Assembly (NCBI GenBank): GCA_903927755.1
Contig: CAIYOD010000042.1
Span: forward strand, 78,670-142,669
Reading direction: 5' to 3'
Length of the DNA: 64,000 nucleotides
From: an uncultured Thermoleophilia bacterium
Lineage (GTDB): Bacteria; Actinomycetota; Thermoleophilia; UBA2241
The notes under the pieces are model-generated. The model was not told the origin of the DNA and ran no database searches. It worked only from the letters and a program-made list of their open reading frames with translations. Shown in pieces: positions 1-7,124 of the stretch. A program made the translations under genes and the position numbers. Position 1 is the stretch's first letter; every line of letters begins with the position of its first letter.

Positions 1-951
1 CGCTTCGAGGCCCTGCTTCCAGCTGGTGTACGCCTTGACGCCGACCGAGTTGAACACGGTGGCCCCGGGCATGCTCTGCGTCGTGTTCAGCGGATTGTAG
101 TAGGCGGTGTTGTACCAGTGACCGCCCTCGGCCATCTCCCAGGCGGTGACGGCGGCCACGTTGTCCGCGGTCACGGGAAAGCGCATCGCGACCAGCAGTG
201 CCCTGGCCCAGGTGAGCTGGTTGAACTGCCCGTTCTTGGCCATCGCCAGCGCGGCGCCCAGACCTCCGCTGGCGAGGATCTTCTTGATGCGCTTGGTGAC
301 GTCCTGGAGGATCGCCGAGCGCTCGGCCAGCTTCTGGTCCAGTTCGACCTTCTGGCTCTGCACCTCCTGGGCGGCGGCGACGGCCTCCTCGTGGTCCTGC
401 TCCACCTGGCGCTCGAGCCTTCGCGATTCCCGCGCCAGCCGCTGTGCCTCGTTCTCGGACCGGCGGTCCTGGTCGGCGATCGCCCGCTGCAGGGAGCGGA
501 TGGTGTCGATGTCGGCGAGGCTCTGGATGCTCGAGAGGATGTCGAACCAGTCGAGATCGCCGGTCTTGTACATGGTGGCCGCGCGCCGGGCGAGGATCTC
601 GCGCTGCATGTCGAGCTCGTTCTCGGCGCGCCTCAAGTCGATGCGCGAACGCGTGAGGCGCTGGTTGACCTCGTCGAGCTTCGCCTGGGCCTCGATCAGC
701 TTCTGACCCACCGTCTGCAGGTCGTTCTGCAGGTTCGCCATCTCGGTGCGCGTGCGCTTGGCCTCCTTCTGCAGATCGTAGAGGGAGGGGGCGGCCGCCG
801 CATGCGGAGCGGCCGCGGCGGCTACGACGAGTGCAACCAGGAGGAAGGAGAGCAGAGCCGCGCCGGCCGCGGCCGTACGGCGCGGCCCCGTCGCGTCACG
901 GGTGTGTCTGGAGGGGATGGACTCGTCTCCGACCATGTCGCTGCCCTGCAT
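1..951 (-). CDS. Secreted coiled-coil cell-wall protein, 3' end cut by window edge
   Basis: The reading frame runs from ATG 951 to base 1 without a stop, giving at least 317 residues, so the C-terminus lies outside the window. Residues about 30-56 form one hydrophobic signal/anchor segment rich in Ala, Leu and Val. Residues about 60-240 are a long heptad-like coiled coil rich in Glu, Gln, Arg and Leu, like the regulatory coiled coils of CwlO/PcsB-type peptidoglycan hydrolases. The last visible part (WEMAEGGHW, then YNPLNTT) resembles a small lysozyme-like domain seen on secreted actinobacterial and phage proteins; that assignment is tentative. A second in-frame ATG at 936 is an alternative start. 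The likely role is export to the wall and help with peptidoglycan turnover, but catalytic activity cannot be judged from the visible part. Confidence 0.7.
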   Translation of the reverse strand, partial: MQGSDMVGDESIPSRHTRDATGPRRTAAAGAALLSFLLVALVVAAAAAPHAAAAPSLYDLQKEAKRTRTEMANLQNDLQTVGQKLIEAQAKLDEVNQRLTRSRIDLRRAENELDMQREILARRAATMYKTGDLDWFDILSSIQSLADIDTIRSLQRAIADQDRRSENEAQRLARESRRLERQVEQDHEEAVAAAQEVQSQKVELDQKLAERSAILQDVTKRIKKILASGGLGAALAMAKNGQFNQLTWARALLVAMRFPVTADNVAAVTAWEMAEGGHWYNTAYYNPLNTTQSMPGATVFNSVGVKAYTSWKQGLEA

Positions 952-1113
952 GCTCACTGTTCGGGGTATCGGCCCGGCTGGGCGCTTCTTGACCGCTGGA
1001 CAGGCCGGCGCATCGCGCCGGCCTGTGAGGGGAGCTTCGCGCCGGCGGCGCGAATTCCTCTGATCCGAGGGTAGCCGGGAGCGAACGCGACCGCCACCGG
1101 AGAGCCAATCCTG

Positions 1114-1142
1114 ATAAAACATACGGTTTTATAGTGTTTTAT
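1114..1142. promoter_or_regulatory. AT-rich operator with inverted and direct 7-mers upstream of the multicopper oxidase
   Basis: ATAAAAC (1114-1120) faces GTTTTAT (1126-1132), and GTTTTAT recurs at 1136-1142, exactly one helical turn later. A TATAGT hexamer at 1130-1135, a good -10 match, lies inside the array. The AT-rich block stands out in a very GC-rich background and sits about 110 bases before the oxidase start. It looks like a repressor or activator site that covers the promoter. The binding protein is not identifiable from sequence. Confidence 0.5.
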
Positions 1143-1254
1143 GGGTGCCGGCTGGGTATGGTTCTCATCGCTGCCAGCGGGAGGGACGCCACCGGCGCTC
1201 CCTGCCCAGAACGCGTCCGCGCAGGGGTTGTGGGCGCAGACCAGGAGGAGCACC

Positions 1255-3429
1255 ATGAAGACCGCCTTTGGCGACAGCTCGAGACTCGCAATCGGGCTGG
1301 TGGTGGCAGTGTCGCTCGCCGTCCTCGCCGTCGTGCTTGTCGCAAGCCCCGCCGATTCGAGTTCGTCCGAGCCGCCACATCCCGTGGCGGGAGGCTCCCT
1401 CGATCCGGCGACCATCCCCAAGTTCCAGGAGCCGCTGGTCATCCCGCCGGCCATGCCGCGCACGGGCGTCCTCAACGGCAAGGGGAAGCAGGTCGACTAC
1501 TACGAGATCGCCGTCAAGCAGTTCGAGCAGTACATCCTCCCGATGGGCTGGTCCCAGACCAACGCCATCGGGCCGACCACCGTGTGGAGCTACGGCTCCA
1601 TGGTCGACCCCCGGCCGGTCGCCGAGGGTGGGACGCTCAACTACCCGGCCCTGACGATCGAGGCCAATCAGAACCGGCCGGTGCGCGTGAAGTGGATCAA
1701 CGGCCTGGTGGATGCCGACGGCAACTACCTGCCGCATCTCTTCGCCGTCGACCAGACGCTGCACTGGGCCAATCCGCCCGGCGGCTCGGGTGGCACCGAT
1801 TCGCACGGCATGGACGGGATGCCCTACACCGGGCCCGTGCCGATCGTGACGCACGTGCACGGCGCCCACACCACCGAAGACAGCGACGGCTATCCGGAGG
1901 CTTGGTACCTGCCGGCGGCCGACAACATCCCGGCCGGCTACGCAAGCGGCGGTTCCTTCTACGAGCAGTTCAAGCAGGAAGCCGAGGCCAGACAGGGTCA
2001 GGCGTGGGAGCCCGGCTCGGCCGTGTTCCAGTACCCGAACGACCAGCGGCCGGCCACGCTGTGGTACCACGACCACGCGCTCGGCATGACCCGGCTCAAC
2101 GTCTACGCCGGCCCGGCTGGGTTCTACCTGCTGCGCAAACAGGGTGACAAGGTGGCAGCCAGGCTGCCGAAGCCCGCTCCGCAGCGGGGGGACAAGCCCG
2201 GGACCAAGTATCGTGAGATCCCGATCGCCATCCAGGACCGCTCGTTCAACGCCGACGGGTCGCTGTACTACCCCGACAACCGCGCCTTCTTCGAGGGCCT
2301 GAACGTGCCGGGGCAGTCGCAGCAGTTCCCCGGCGCGCCCGAGCTGCGTATCCCGTTCACCCCGGAGACGGCGCTGGACGGCCAGATGAGCGACATCTCG
2401 CCACAGTGGAACCCCGAGTTCTTCGGTAACACCATGGTCGTGAACGGCAAGACCTGGCCGTATCTGAACGTCGAGCAGCGGCGTTACCGCTTCCGGCTGC
2501 TGAACGGCGCCCAGTCCCGGTTCCTCATCCTCAAGATGAGCAACGGCATGTCCTTCACGCAGATCGGCAGTGAGGGCGGCTACCTGCCCAAGCCGGTCAG
2601 GTTGAAGGAACTGCTGATCGCGCCGGCGGAGCGCGCCGACGTGATCGTCGACTTCAGCGAGGTCAAGCGCGGGACGCGGATCGTCCTGCACAACGTCGGC
2701 CCGGACGAGCCGTTCGGCGGCGGTGAGGCCGGTGAGGAGTTCGACCCGGCCGACCCGGGCACGACCGGCCAGGTCATGCAGTTCCGCGTCGGAAAGGCCA
2801 CGTCGCCTGACACGAGCGCGACGCCGGGCAAGCTCAGGCTGCCGGAGATCAAGCGGCTGCCGAAAGCGAGCGTCGTCCGCAACGTCAGTCTGAACGAGCT
2901 GGATTCGGCCACCGTCAAAGCGTCCGAGGACGAGCAGGGCAACGTCATCCTGGATCCGAGCGGAGAGCCGTTCGGACCCCAGGAGGCCGCGCTCGGAACC
3001 TGGGAGAAGATGCCGGGTGACGACATGGGGACCCCCATGCCCATGATGTGGATGGACCCCGTGACGGAGAATCCCGCCGTGGGCGCCGTCGAGAGCTGGG
3101 TCATACGCAACTTCACCATGGACGCGCATCCGATCCACATCCACCAGGTGCAGTTCCAGGTGCAACGGCGGGTGGTCACGGACCCGATGATGTCGCCGCA
3201 CGGCAACCTCGGGGAGGGCGCGGTCATCCAGCCCGAAGCGTGGGAGACCGGCTACAAGGACACCGTCATCGTCTATCCGGGTGAGCTGACCCGGGTCAAG
3301 GCGAGGTTCACCATCGCCGGACTGTTCGTGTGGCACTGCCACATCATCGAGCACGAGGACAACGAGATGATGCGGCCGTTCCGGGTCGGCCCGGCGCCGA
3401 TGGACGCGGTCATGACGACGCCGCAGTGA
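1255..3429 (+). CDS. Multicopper oxidase, CotA/bilirubin-oxidase type (laccase-like)
   Basis: A 724-residue exported blue-copper enzyme that should oxidise phenolic or metal substrates and reduce O2 to water. All four copper-binding motifs are visible: HVHGAH near residue 200, YHDHALG at 271-277, HPIHIH at 625-630 and HCHIIEHEDNEM from 694. The last contains the Cys that bridges type 1 and type 3 copper and an axial Met. Residues about 8-32 form a hydrophobic export signal. ATG 1255 is chosen because AGGAGG lies just upstream and the signal peptide then begins at the N-terminus; an in-frame start at 1141 would add 38 residues without a ribosome site. The spacing of motifs and the long inter-domain insert fit the CotA family. 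It appears monocistronic, with an AT-rich operator upstream and a strong hairpin after the stop. The physiological substrate is unknown. Confidence 0.93.
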   Translation: MKTAFGDSSRLAIGLVVAVSLAVLAVVLVASPADSSSSEPPHPVAGGSLDPATIPKFQEPLVIPPAMPRTGVLNGKGKQVDYYEIAVKQFEQYILPMGWSQTNAIGPTTVWSYGSMVDPRPVAEGGTLNYPALTIEANQNRPVRVKWINGLVDADGNYLPHLFAVDQTLHWANPPGGSGGTDSHGMDGMPYTGPVPIVTHVHGAHTTEDSDGYPEAWYLPAADNIPAGYASGGSFYEQFKQEAEARQGQAWEPGSAVFQYPNDQRPATLWYHDHALGMTRLNVYAGPAGFYLLRKQGDKVAARLPKPAPQRGDKPGTKYREIPIAIQDRSFNADGSLYYPDNRAFFEGLNVPGQSQQFPGAPELRIPFTPETALDGQMSDISPQWNPEFFGNTMVVNGKTWPYLNVEQRRYRFRLLNGAQSRFLILKMSNGMSFTQIGSEGGYLPKPVRLKELLIAPAERADVIVDFSEVKRGTRIVLHNVGPDEPFGGGEAGEEFDPADPGTTGQVMQFRVGKATSPDTSATPGKLRLPEIKRLPKASVVRNVSLNELDSATVKASEDEQGNVILDPSGEPFGPQEAALGTWEKMPGDDMGTPMPMMWMDPVTENPAVGAVESWVIRNFTMDAHPIHIHQVQFQVQRRVVTDPMMSPHGNLGEGAVIQPEAWETGYKDTVIVYPGELTRVKARFTIAGLFVWHCHIIEHEDNEMMRPFRVGPAPMDAVMTTPQ

Positions 3430-3477
3430 CAGGCGGTGAGATGATGCCGCGCCGCTGATCCGGGGCGTGGCGCAGAG

Positions 3478-3520
3478 ACGGCCGGGGCGGGAGCTCGTGA
3501 GGAGCGCCCGCCCTGGCCGT
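3478..3520. terminator. Bidirectional hairpin between convergent genes
   Basis: ACGGCC plus GGGCGGG plus AGCTC on the left pairs with GAGC, CCCGCCC and GGCCGT on the right, with one or two mismatches and a 5-base loop. It lies between the convergent oxidase and decarboxylase genes. There is no clear T-run, so this is a terminator-like hairpin rather than a textbook intrinsic terminator. Confidence 0.5.
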
Positions 3521-3549
3521 TCGTCGTTCCGGCGGCGTGCGCGGCGGCC

Positions 3550-4971
3550 TCAGACCGCCGTGGCGGCCTCCCGCAGCGCTGCCCACGCGCCGGCGACGTG
3601 CTCGCGCTCCGTGGGCTGCGCACCCACGGAAACGCGGATGATGAGCCGGCCCTTGAGCAGCGAGGTGCCGAAGTAGTACTTGCCGCCGGCGGTGACGCGC
3701 GCGACGACGGCCGCGTTGTGCGCCGCGAGCGCCTCCTCGTCGCCGGCCATGGCCGGCGGCACGTGCCGCAGGGAGACGGTCTGCAGCGGCGCCGGCGCCA
3801 TGAGACCCCAGTCCGGCGCCTCCACGACCTGTTCGGCCAGCCAGGAGGCGTTGCCGACGTCGCGGCGGATGCGCGCCTGGAGGCCCTCGACGCCCTCGGC
3901 GCGCAGCAGGAACCACAGCTTGAGCGCCCGGAAGCGGCGACCGAGCGGGATGCCCCAGTCGCGCAGGTTGCGCACCTGCCCGTCCTGCGCCGTGCGCAGG
4001 TAGCTCGGGTCCGTGCTCATGACCCGCACCAGGTGCTCTGGATCGCGGACGTAGTAGGCGGAGAGGTCGAACCCCGTGCCCATCCACTTGTGGGGGTTGA
4101 AGACGACGGAGTCGGCGCGGTCCACGCCATCCCACATCCAGCGGTACTCAGGGCAGATCATGGCCGTGCCGGCGAGCGCCGCGTCGACGTGGAGCCAGAT
4201 GTCGCGGCGCTCGCAGAGGTCGGCGATGCCGGCCACCGGGTCGAGCGCCGTGGTCGCGGTCGTGCCGACCCCCGCGACCACGGCGCAGGGCCGGCGGCCG
4301 GCCGCCAGATCGTCGTCCACGGCGCGCTCGAGCAGGTCGAGCCGGAGCGCGTGCTCGTCGTCCGTGCCGATGAGGCGCAGGTGCTCGGCGCCGAACCCGG
4401 CGAGGAGCGCGGCTTTGGGGATCGAACTGTGCGCCTGGTCGCTCGCGTAGACCACGAGCGGCGCGTCCTCGGCTTGGAGCCCACCGCGGTTCTGCGAGAA
4501 CCCCGAGGTGCGCTCGCGAGCGCAGAGCAAGGCGGTGAAGGTGGACGTGCTGGCGGTGTCCTCGATCACGCCGGTGAACGCGTCCGGCAGACCCACCATG
4601 TCCCGCAGCCACTCCATGACGACGTCCTCGACCTCGGTGGCGGCGGGGCTGGTCTGCCAGCTCATGCCCTGCACGCCGAGCCCGGCCGAGACGAGGTCGG
4701 CGAGCACCGACGAGAGGTCGCTGTTGCTCGGGAAGTAGTGCAGGAAGCCGGGGTGGTTCCAGTGGGTGATCCCCGGCATGACGATGCGGTCGAGGTCGTC
4801 GACGATGTCGCCGAGGCCTCCGCCGTGCAGCGGCGGCTCGGCGGGCAGCTTCTCTGCCACCTCGCCCGGCTGCACCTGGCTCATCACCGGGTAGTCGTCG
4901 ATCCGCTCGCGGTAGTCGGCGACCCAGTCGATCAGCTCGTGGCCGAGCTTGCGGAACTCGTTGGCGTCCAT
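3550..4971 (-). CDS. Pyridoxal-phosphate group II amino-acid decarboxylase (aromatic amino-acid decarboxylase family)
   Basis: A 473-residue enzyme of the AADC/tyrosine decarboxylase family, expected to remove CO2 from an aromatic L-amino acid in the cytosol. The PLP lysine is in NPHKWMG (Lys 295), and the N-terminal start, with FRKLGHELIDWVADY, is typical of the family. WNHPGFLHYFPS and DAALAG are also conserved family blocks. Full family length. ATG 4971 is preceded by GGGAGAGAGCAGG, a usable ribosome site. The next gene upstream on this strand is a methyltransferase 43 bases away, so the two may be co-transcribed. Whether the substrate is Tyr, Trp, Phe or DOPA cannot be settled here. Confidence 0.9.
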   Translation of the reverse strand: MDANEFRKLGHELIDWVADYRERIDDYPVMSQVQPGEVAEKLPAEPPLHGGGLGDIVDDLDRIVMPGITHWNHPGFLHYFPSNSDLSSVLADLVSAGLGVQGMSWQTSPAATEVEDVVMEWLRDMVGLPDAFTGVIEDTASTSTFTALLCARERTSGFSQNRGGLQAEDAPLVVYASDQAHSSIPKAALLAGFGAEHLRLIGTDDEHALRLDLLERAVDDDLAAGRRPCAVVAGVGTTATTALDPVAGIADLCERRDIWLHVDAALAGTAMICPEYRWMWDGVDRADSVVFNPHKWMGTGFDLSAYYVRDPEHLVRVMSTDPSYLRTAQDGQVRNLRDWGIPLGRRFRALKLWFLLRAEGVEGLQARIRRDVGNASWLAEQVVEAPDWGLMAPAPLQTVSLRHVPPAMAGDEEALAAHNAAVVARVTAGGKYYFGTSLLKGRLIIRVSVGAQPTEREHVAGAWAALREAATAV

Positions 4972-5014
4972 CCTGCTCTCTCCCTTGTCGACCGCGTGAA
5001 GAGCCTACACGCGC

Positions 5015-5677
5015 TCAGCGCCGGCGCGCGACCAGGACATCCGAGCTCAGGAACCAGTCGGTGACGGGGAAGCTTGCGAGGACGATCCACTCGTCGCCGT
5101 CGAGCAGGGAGCCGAGTCCGAGAGGGCGGCACCCGCCGAGCAGCGCCGGGTTCAGGCTCCACAGCGCCTGCCAGAGACGAGTGACGAGACGCGCCGGCGG
5201 CGTGCGGCCCGGGGCGAGGCTCGCCAGGGCGAGCAGCCCACCGGGCCGCAGCACCCGGCGCGCCTCGGCGACGAACGCGGCGCCGTCCGCCGGGCTGAGC
5301 AGATCGAGCACGTAGGTGCTGACGACCCGGTCGCACGAGCCGTCCGGGACGGGGAAGCTCACGCGGCCGTCGGTGAGCTCGACGCGGGCGCGCCCGGCCC
5401 ACGGCGCGACGGCGGCGCTCGCGAGCTCGGTCATGCGAGGGCTGACGTCGAGCCCCAGGTAGGTCGCGCCGTCGGGGAGCCGCTCCCGCAGCAGCCGGGC
5501 GGCGAACCGTCCGGTGCCGCAGCCGAACTCGACCACGGACGCGGCGCGCGCGAAATCGCCCTGCGCCGCAAGCGCGTCGAGCGCGCGGCGCTCACTCAGG
5601 GGCCGCGCGTCCTGCCCGCGGCCGATCCGGTCGTAGAAGCGCCTTGCCTGTTCGGGGGTGATGAACCGTGCCGTCAT
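5015..5677 (-). CDS. Class I SAM-dependent methyltransferase
   Basis: A 220-residue Rossmann methyltransferase of the Methyltransf_11/25 type. Motif I is VVEFGCGTGRF near residue 47, the acidic motif II position is LGLDVSP, and the DRVVSTYVLDLL segment corresponds to motif IV/post-I. The substrate (small molecule, lipid or quinone) is not predictable. ATG 5677 follows TAGGAT (5692-5687) by nine bases, which suggests a leaderless message. It lies 43 bases upstream of the decarboxylase on the same strand and diverges from the aminotransferase at 5809. Confidence 0.85.
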   Translation of the reverse strand: MTARFITPEQARRFYDRIGRGQDARPLSERRALDALAAQGDFARAASVVEFGCGTGRFAARLLRERLPDGATYLGLDVSPRMTELASAAVAPWAGRARVELTDGRVSFPVPDGSCDRVVSTYVLDLLSPADGAAFVAEARRVLRPGGLLALASLAPGRTPPARLVTRLWQALWSLNPALLGGCRPLGLGSLLDGDEWIVLASFPVTDWFLSSDVLVARRR

Positions 5678-5686
5678 GGTGCGGTC

Positions 5687-5692
5687 ATCCTA
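5687..5692 (-). promoter_or_regulatory. -10 hexamer TAGGAT, probable leaderless promoter of the methyltransferase
   Basis: TAGGAT ends nine bases before ATG 5677 on the minus strand, and no ribosome site precedes the ATG. The spacing places the transcript start at or within two bases of the start codon. Confidence 0.4.
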
Positions 5693-5808
5693 CCGCGGCC
5701 GGGTCAGGTGGCTCGATGACCTGCGCCGTCGGCCGGGCGGCTTGCCCGCGGGCGCGGGTGGAGGGACGATGGGCGACGGTCAGTCCATCCCTGGTCCCGG
5801 AGGCCGCC

Positions 5809-6936
5809 GTGCACATCGAACCGTTCCTGGTCGAGCAGTGGATGAACGCCCACGAGACGACGGCCACCTGGAACATCGCCGAGACCTGCGTCGACTCCCT
5901 GACGCTGGACGAGCTGCTCGCGCTCAGCGGCGACGCCGACGGCGTGGTGCGTCGCCTCCGGGAGACCTGGCTCGGCTACGGGGACATCGTCGGCTCGCCG
6001 CGGCTGCGGGCCGCCATCGCGGCGCTCTACGGCGAAGGCATCACGCCGGACCACGTCCTCACGGCCAACGGCGCGATCGGCGCCAACTTCCTCGCCCTGT
6101 ACGCGCTCGTCGAGCCGGGGACCACCGTAGTCACGGTGCAGCCGACCTACCAGCAGCTCTTCTCGGTGCCGGCGTCGCTCGGCGCCGAGGTGCGCGAGCT
6201 GCGGCTCCGCGAGGAGGACGGGTACCTGCCCGACCCGGACGCGATCCGCGCGCTCACCGACGAGCGCACCGACCTCATCGTGCTGAACAACCCGAACAAT
6301 CCGACCGGAGCGCTGATCGACGAGCCGCTTCTTCGCGAGATCGTGGAAGTGGCCCGGGAGCGCGACGCGTGGCTCTTCTGCGACGAGGTGTACCGCATGC
6401 TCGAGCACGAGCCGGGCACGACGGCGCCGTCGGTCGCCGACCTCTACGAGAAGGGCGTCAGCAGCGGCAGCATGAGCAAGAGCTACTCGCTGGCCGGGCT
6501 GCGCACCGGATGGGTCGCCGGGCCGCGCGAGGTCATCGAACGGTGCCTCGATGTGCGCGACTACACGACCATCAGCGGCGGCGTGCTCGACGACGCCCTC
6601 GCCGCTGTCGCCCTGGAGAACAAGGACCGTGTGCTCCACCGTAGCCTGGAGATCGTGCGCGGCAACCTGGCGGTCGTCGACGCGTGGATCGCGCGGGAGC
6701 CGCGGCTGCGTTACATCCGCCCGCGCGCCGGCACCATCGCCCTCGTCCGCTACGACTACGACCTGCCCTCCGTGGAGTTCTGCCAGGGACTCTTCGACTT
6801 CAACGGCGCCTTTGTCATGCCGGGCGCCGCCTTCGGCGAGGAGCACGCGTTCCGCCTCGGCTACGCGTGCGCTCGCGACGTGCTCGAAGGCGGCCTCGCC
6901 GCCGTCTCCGCGTACCTGCGGACGCTCGAGGGCTGA
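5809..6936 (+). CDS. Class I/II PLP aminotransferase
   Basis: A 375-residue fold-type I aminotransferase. The PLP lysine lies in SMSKSYSLAGLR (Lys 224), the NNPNNPTGA block and the DEVYR block are intact, and the C-terminal Arg region is present. The N-terminus (EPFLVEQWMNAHE) resembles the subgroup that includes capreomycidine synthase-like enzymes, but that is only a resemblance. GTG 5809 is chosen because GGAGG lies five bases upstream; an in-frame GTG/ATG series reaching 5668 would overlap the divergent methyltransferase. Cytosolic; amino donor and acceptor unknown. Confidence 0.88.
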   Translation: MHIEPFLVEQWMNAHETTATWNIAETCVDSLTLDELLALSGDADGVVRRLRETWLGYGDIVGSPRLRAAIAALYGEGITPDHVLTANGAIGANFLALYALVEPGTTVVTVQPTYQQLFSVPASLGAEVRELRLREEDGYLPDPDAIRALTDERTDLIVLNNPNNPTGALIDEPLLREIVEVARERDAWLFCDEVYRMLEHEPGTTAPSVADLYEKGVSSGSMSKSYSLAGLRTGWVAGPREVIERCLDVRDYTTISGGVLDDALAAVALENKDRVLHRSLEIVRGNLAVVDAWIAREPRLRYIRPRAGTIALVRYDYDLPSVEFCQGLFDFNGAFVMPGAAFGEEHAFRLGYACARDVLEGGLAAVSAYLRTLEG

Positions 6937-7124
6937 ACCCGGGACACAGGGCCACCCGTCGCCCCGCTCCGCCCGCCCTTTGCTATCGAACGCGGGCGTT
7001 TCCGGACGCTCTGTTCTGCCGCTCCGGATTCGACTAGGGTGTCGCGCGAGGAGACGTCTTCGGAGAACCGGCGTGAAGACCGCCACCGAGGGGACCCGAG
7101 GCAGCGTCGGGGGAAGGGGCCTTC

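Noticed and set aside
1165..3354. Long open frame of 729 codons on the minus strand across the multicopper oxidase
   Set aside because: Composition is Arg/His/Val/Gly-rich without domains, as expected opposite a GC-rich gene; the plus strand has all copper motifs.
3598..5064. 488-codon plus-strand frame across the PLP decarboxylase
   Set aside because: Antisense shadow of a gene with a complete PLP motif set; no recognisable domain and no ribosome site.
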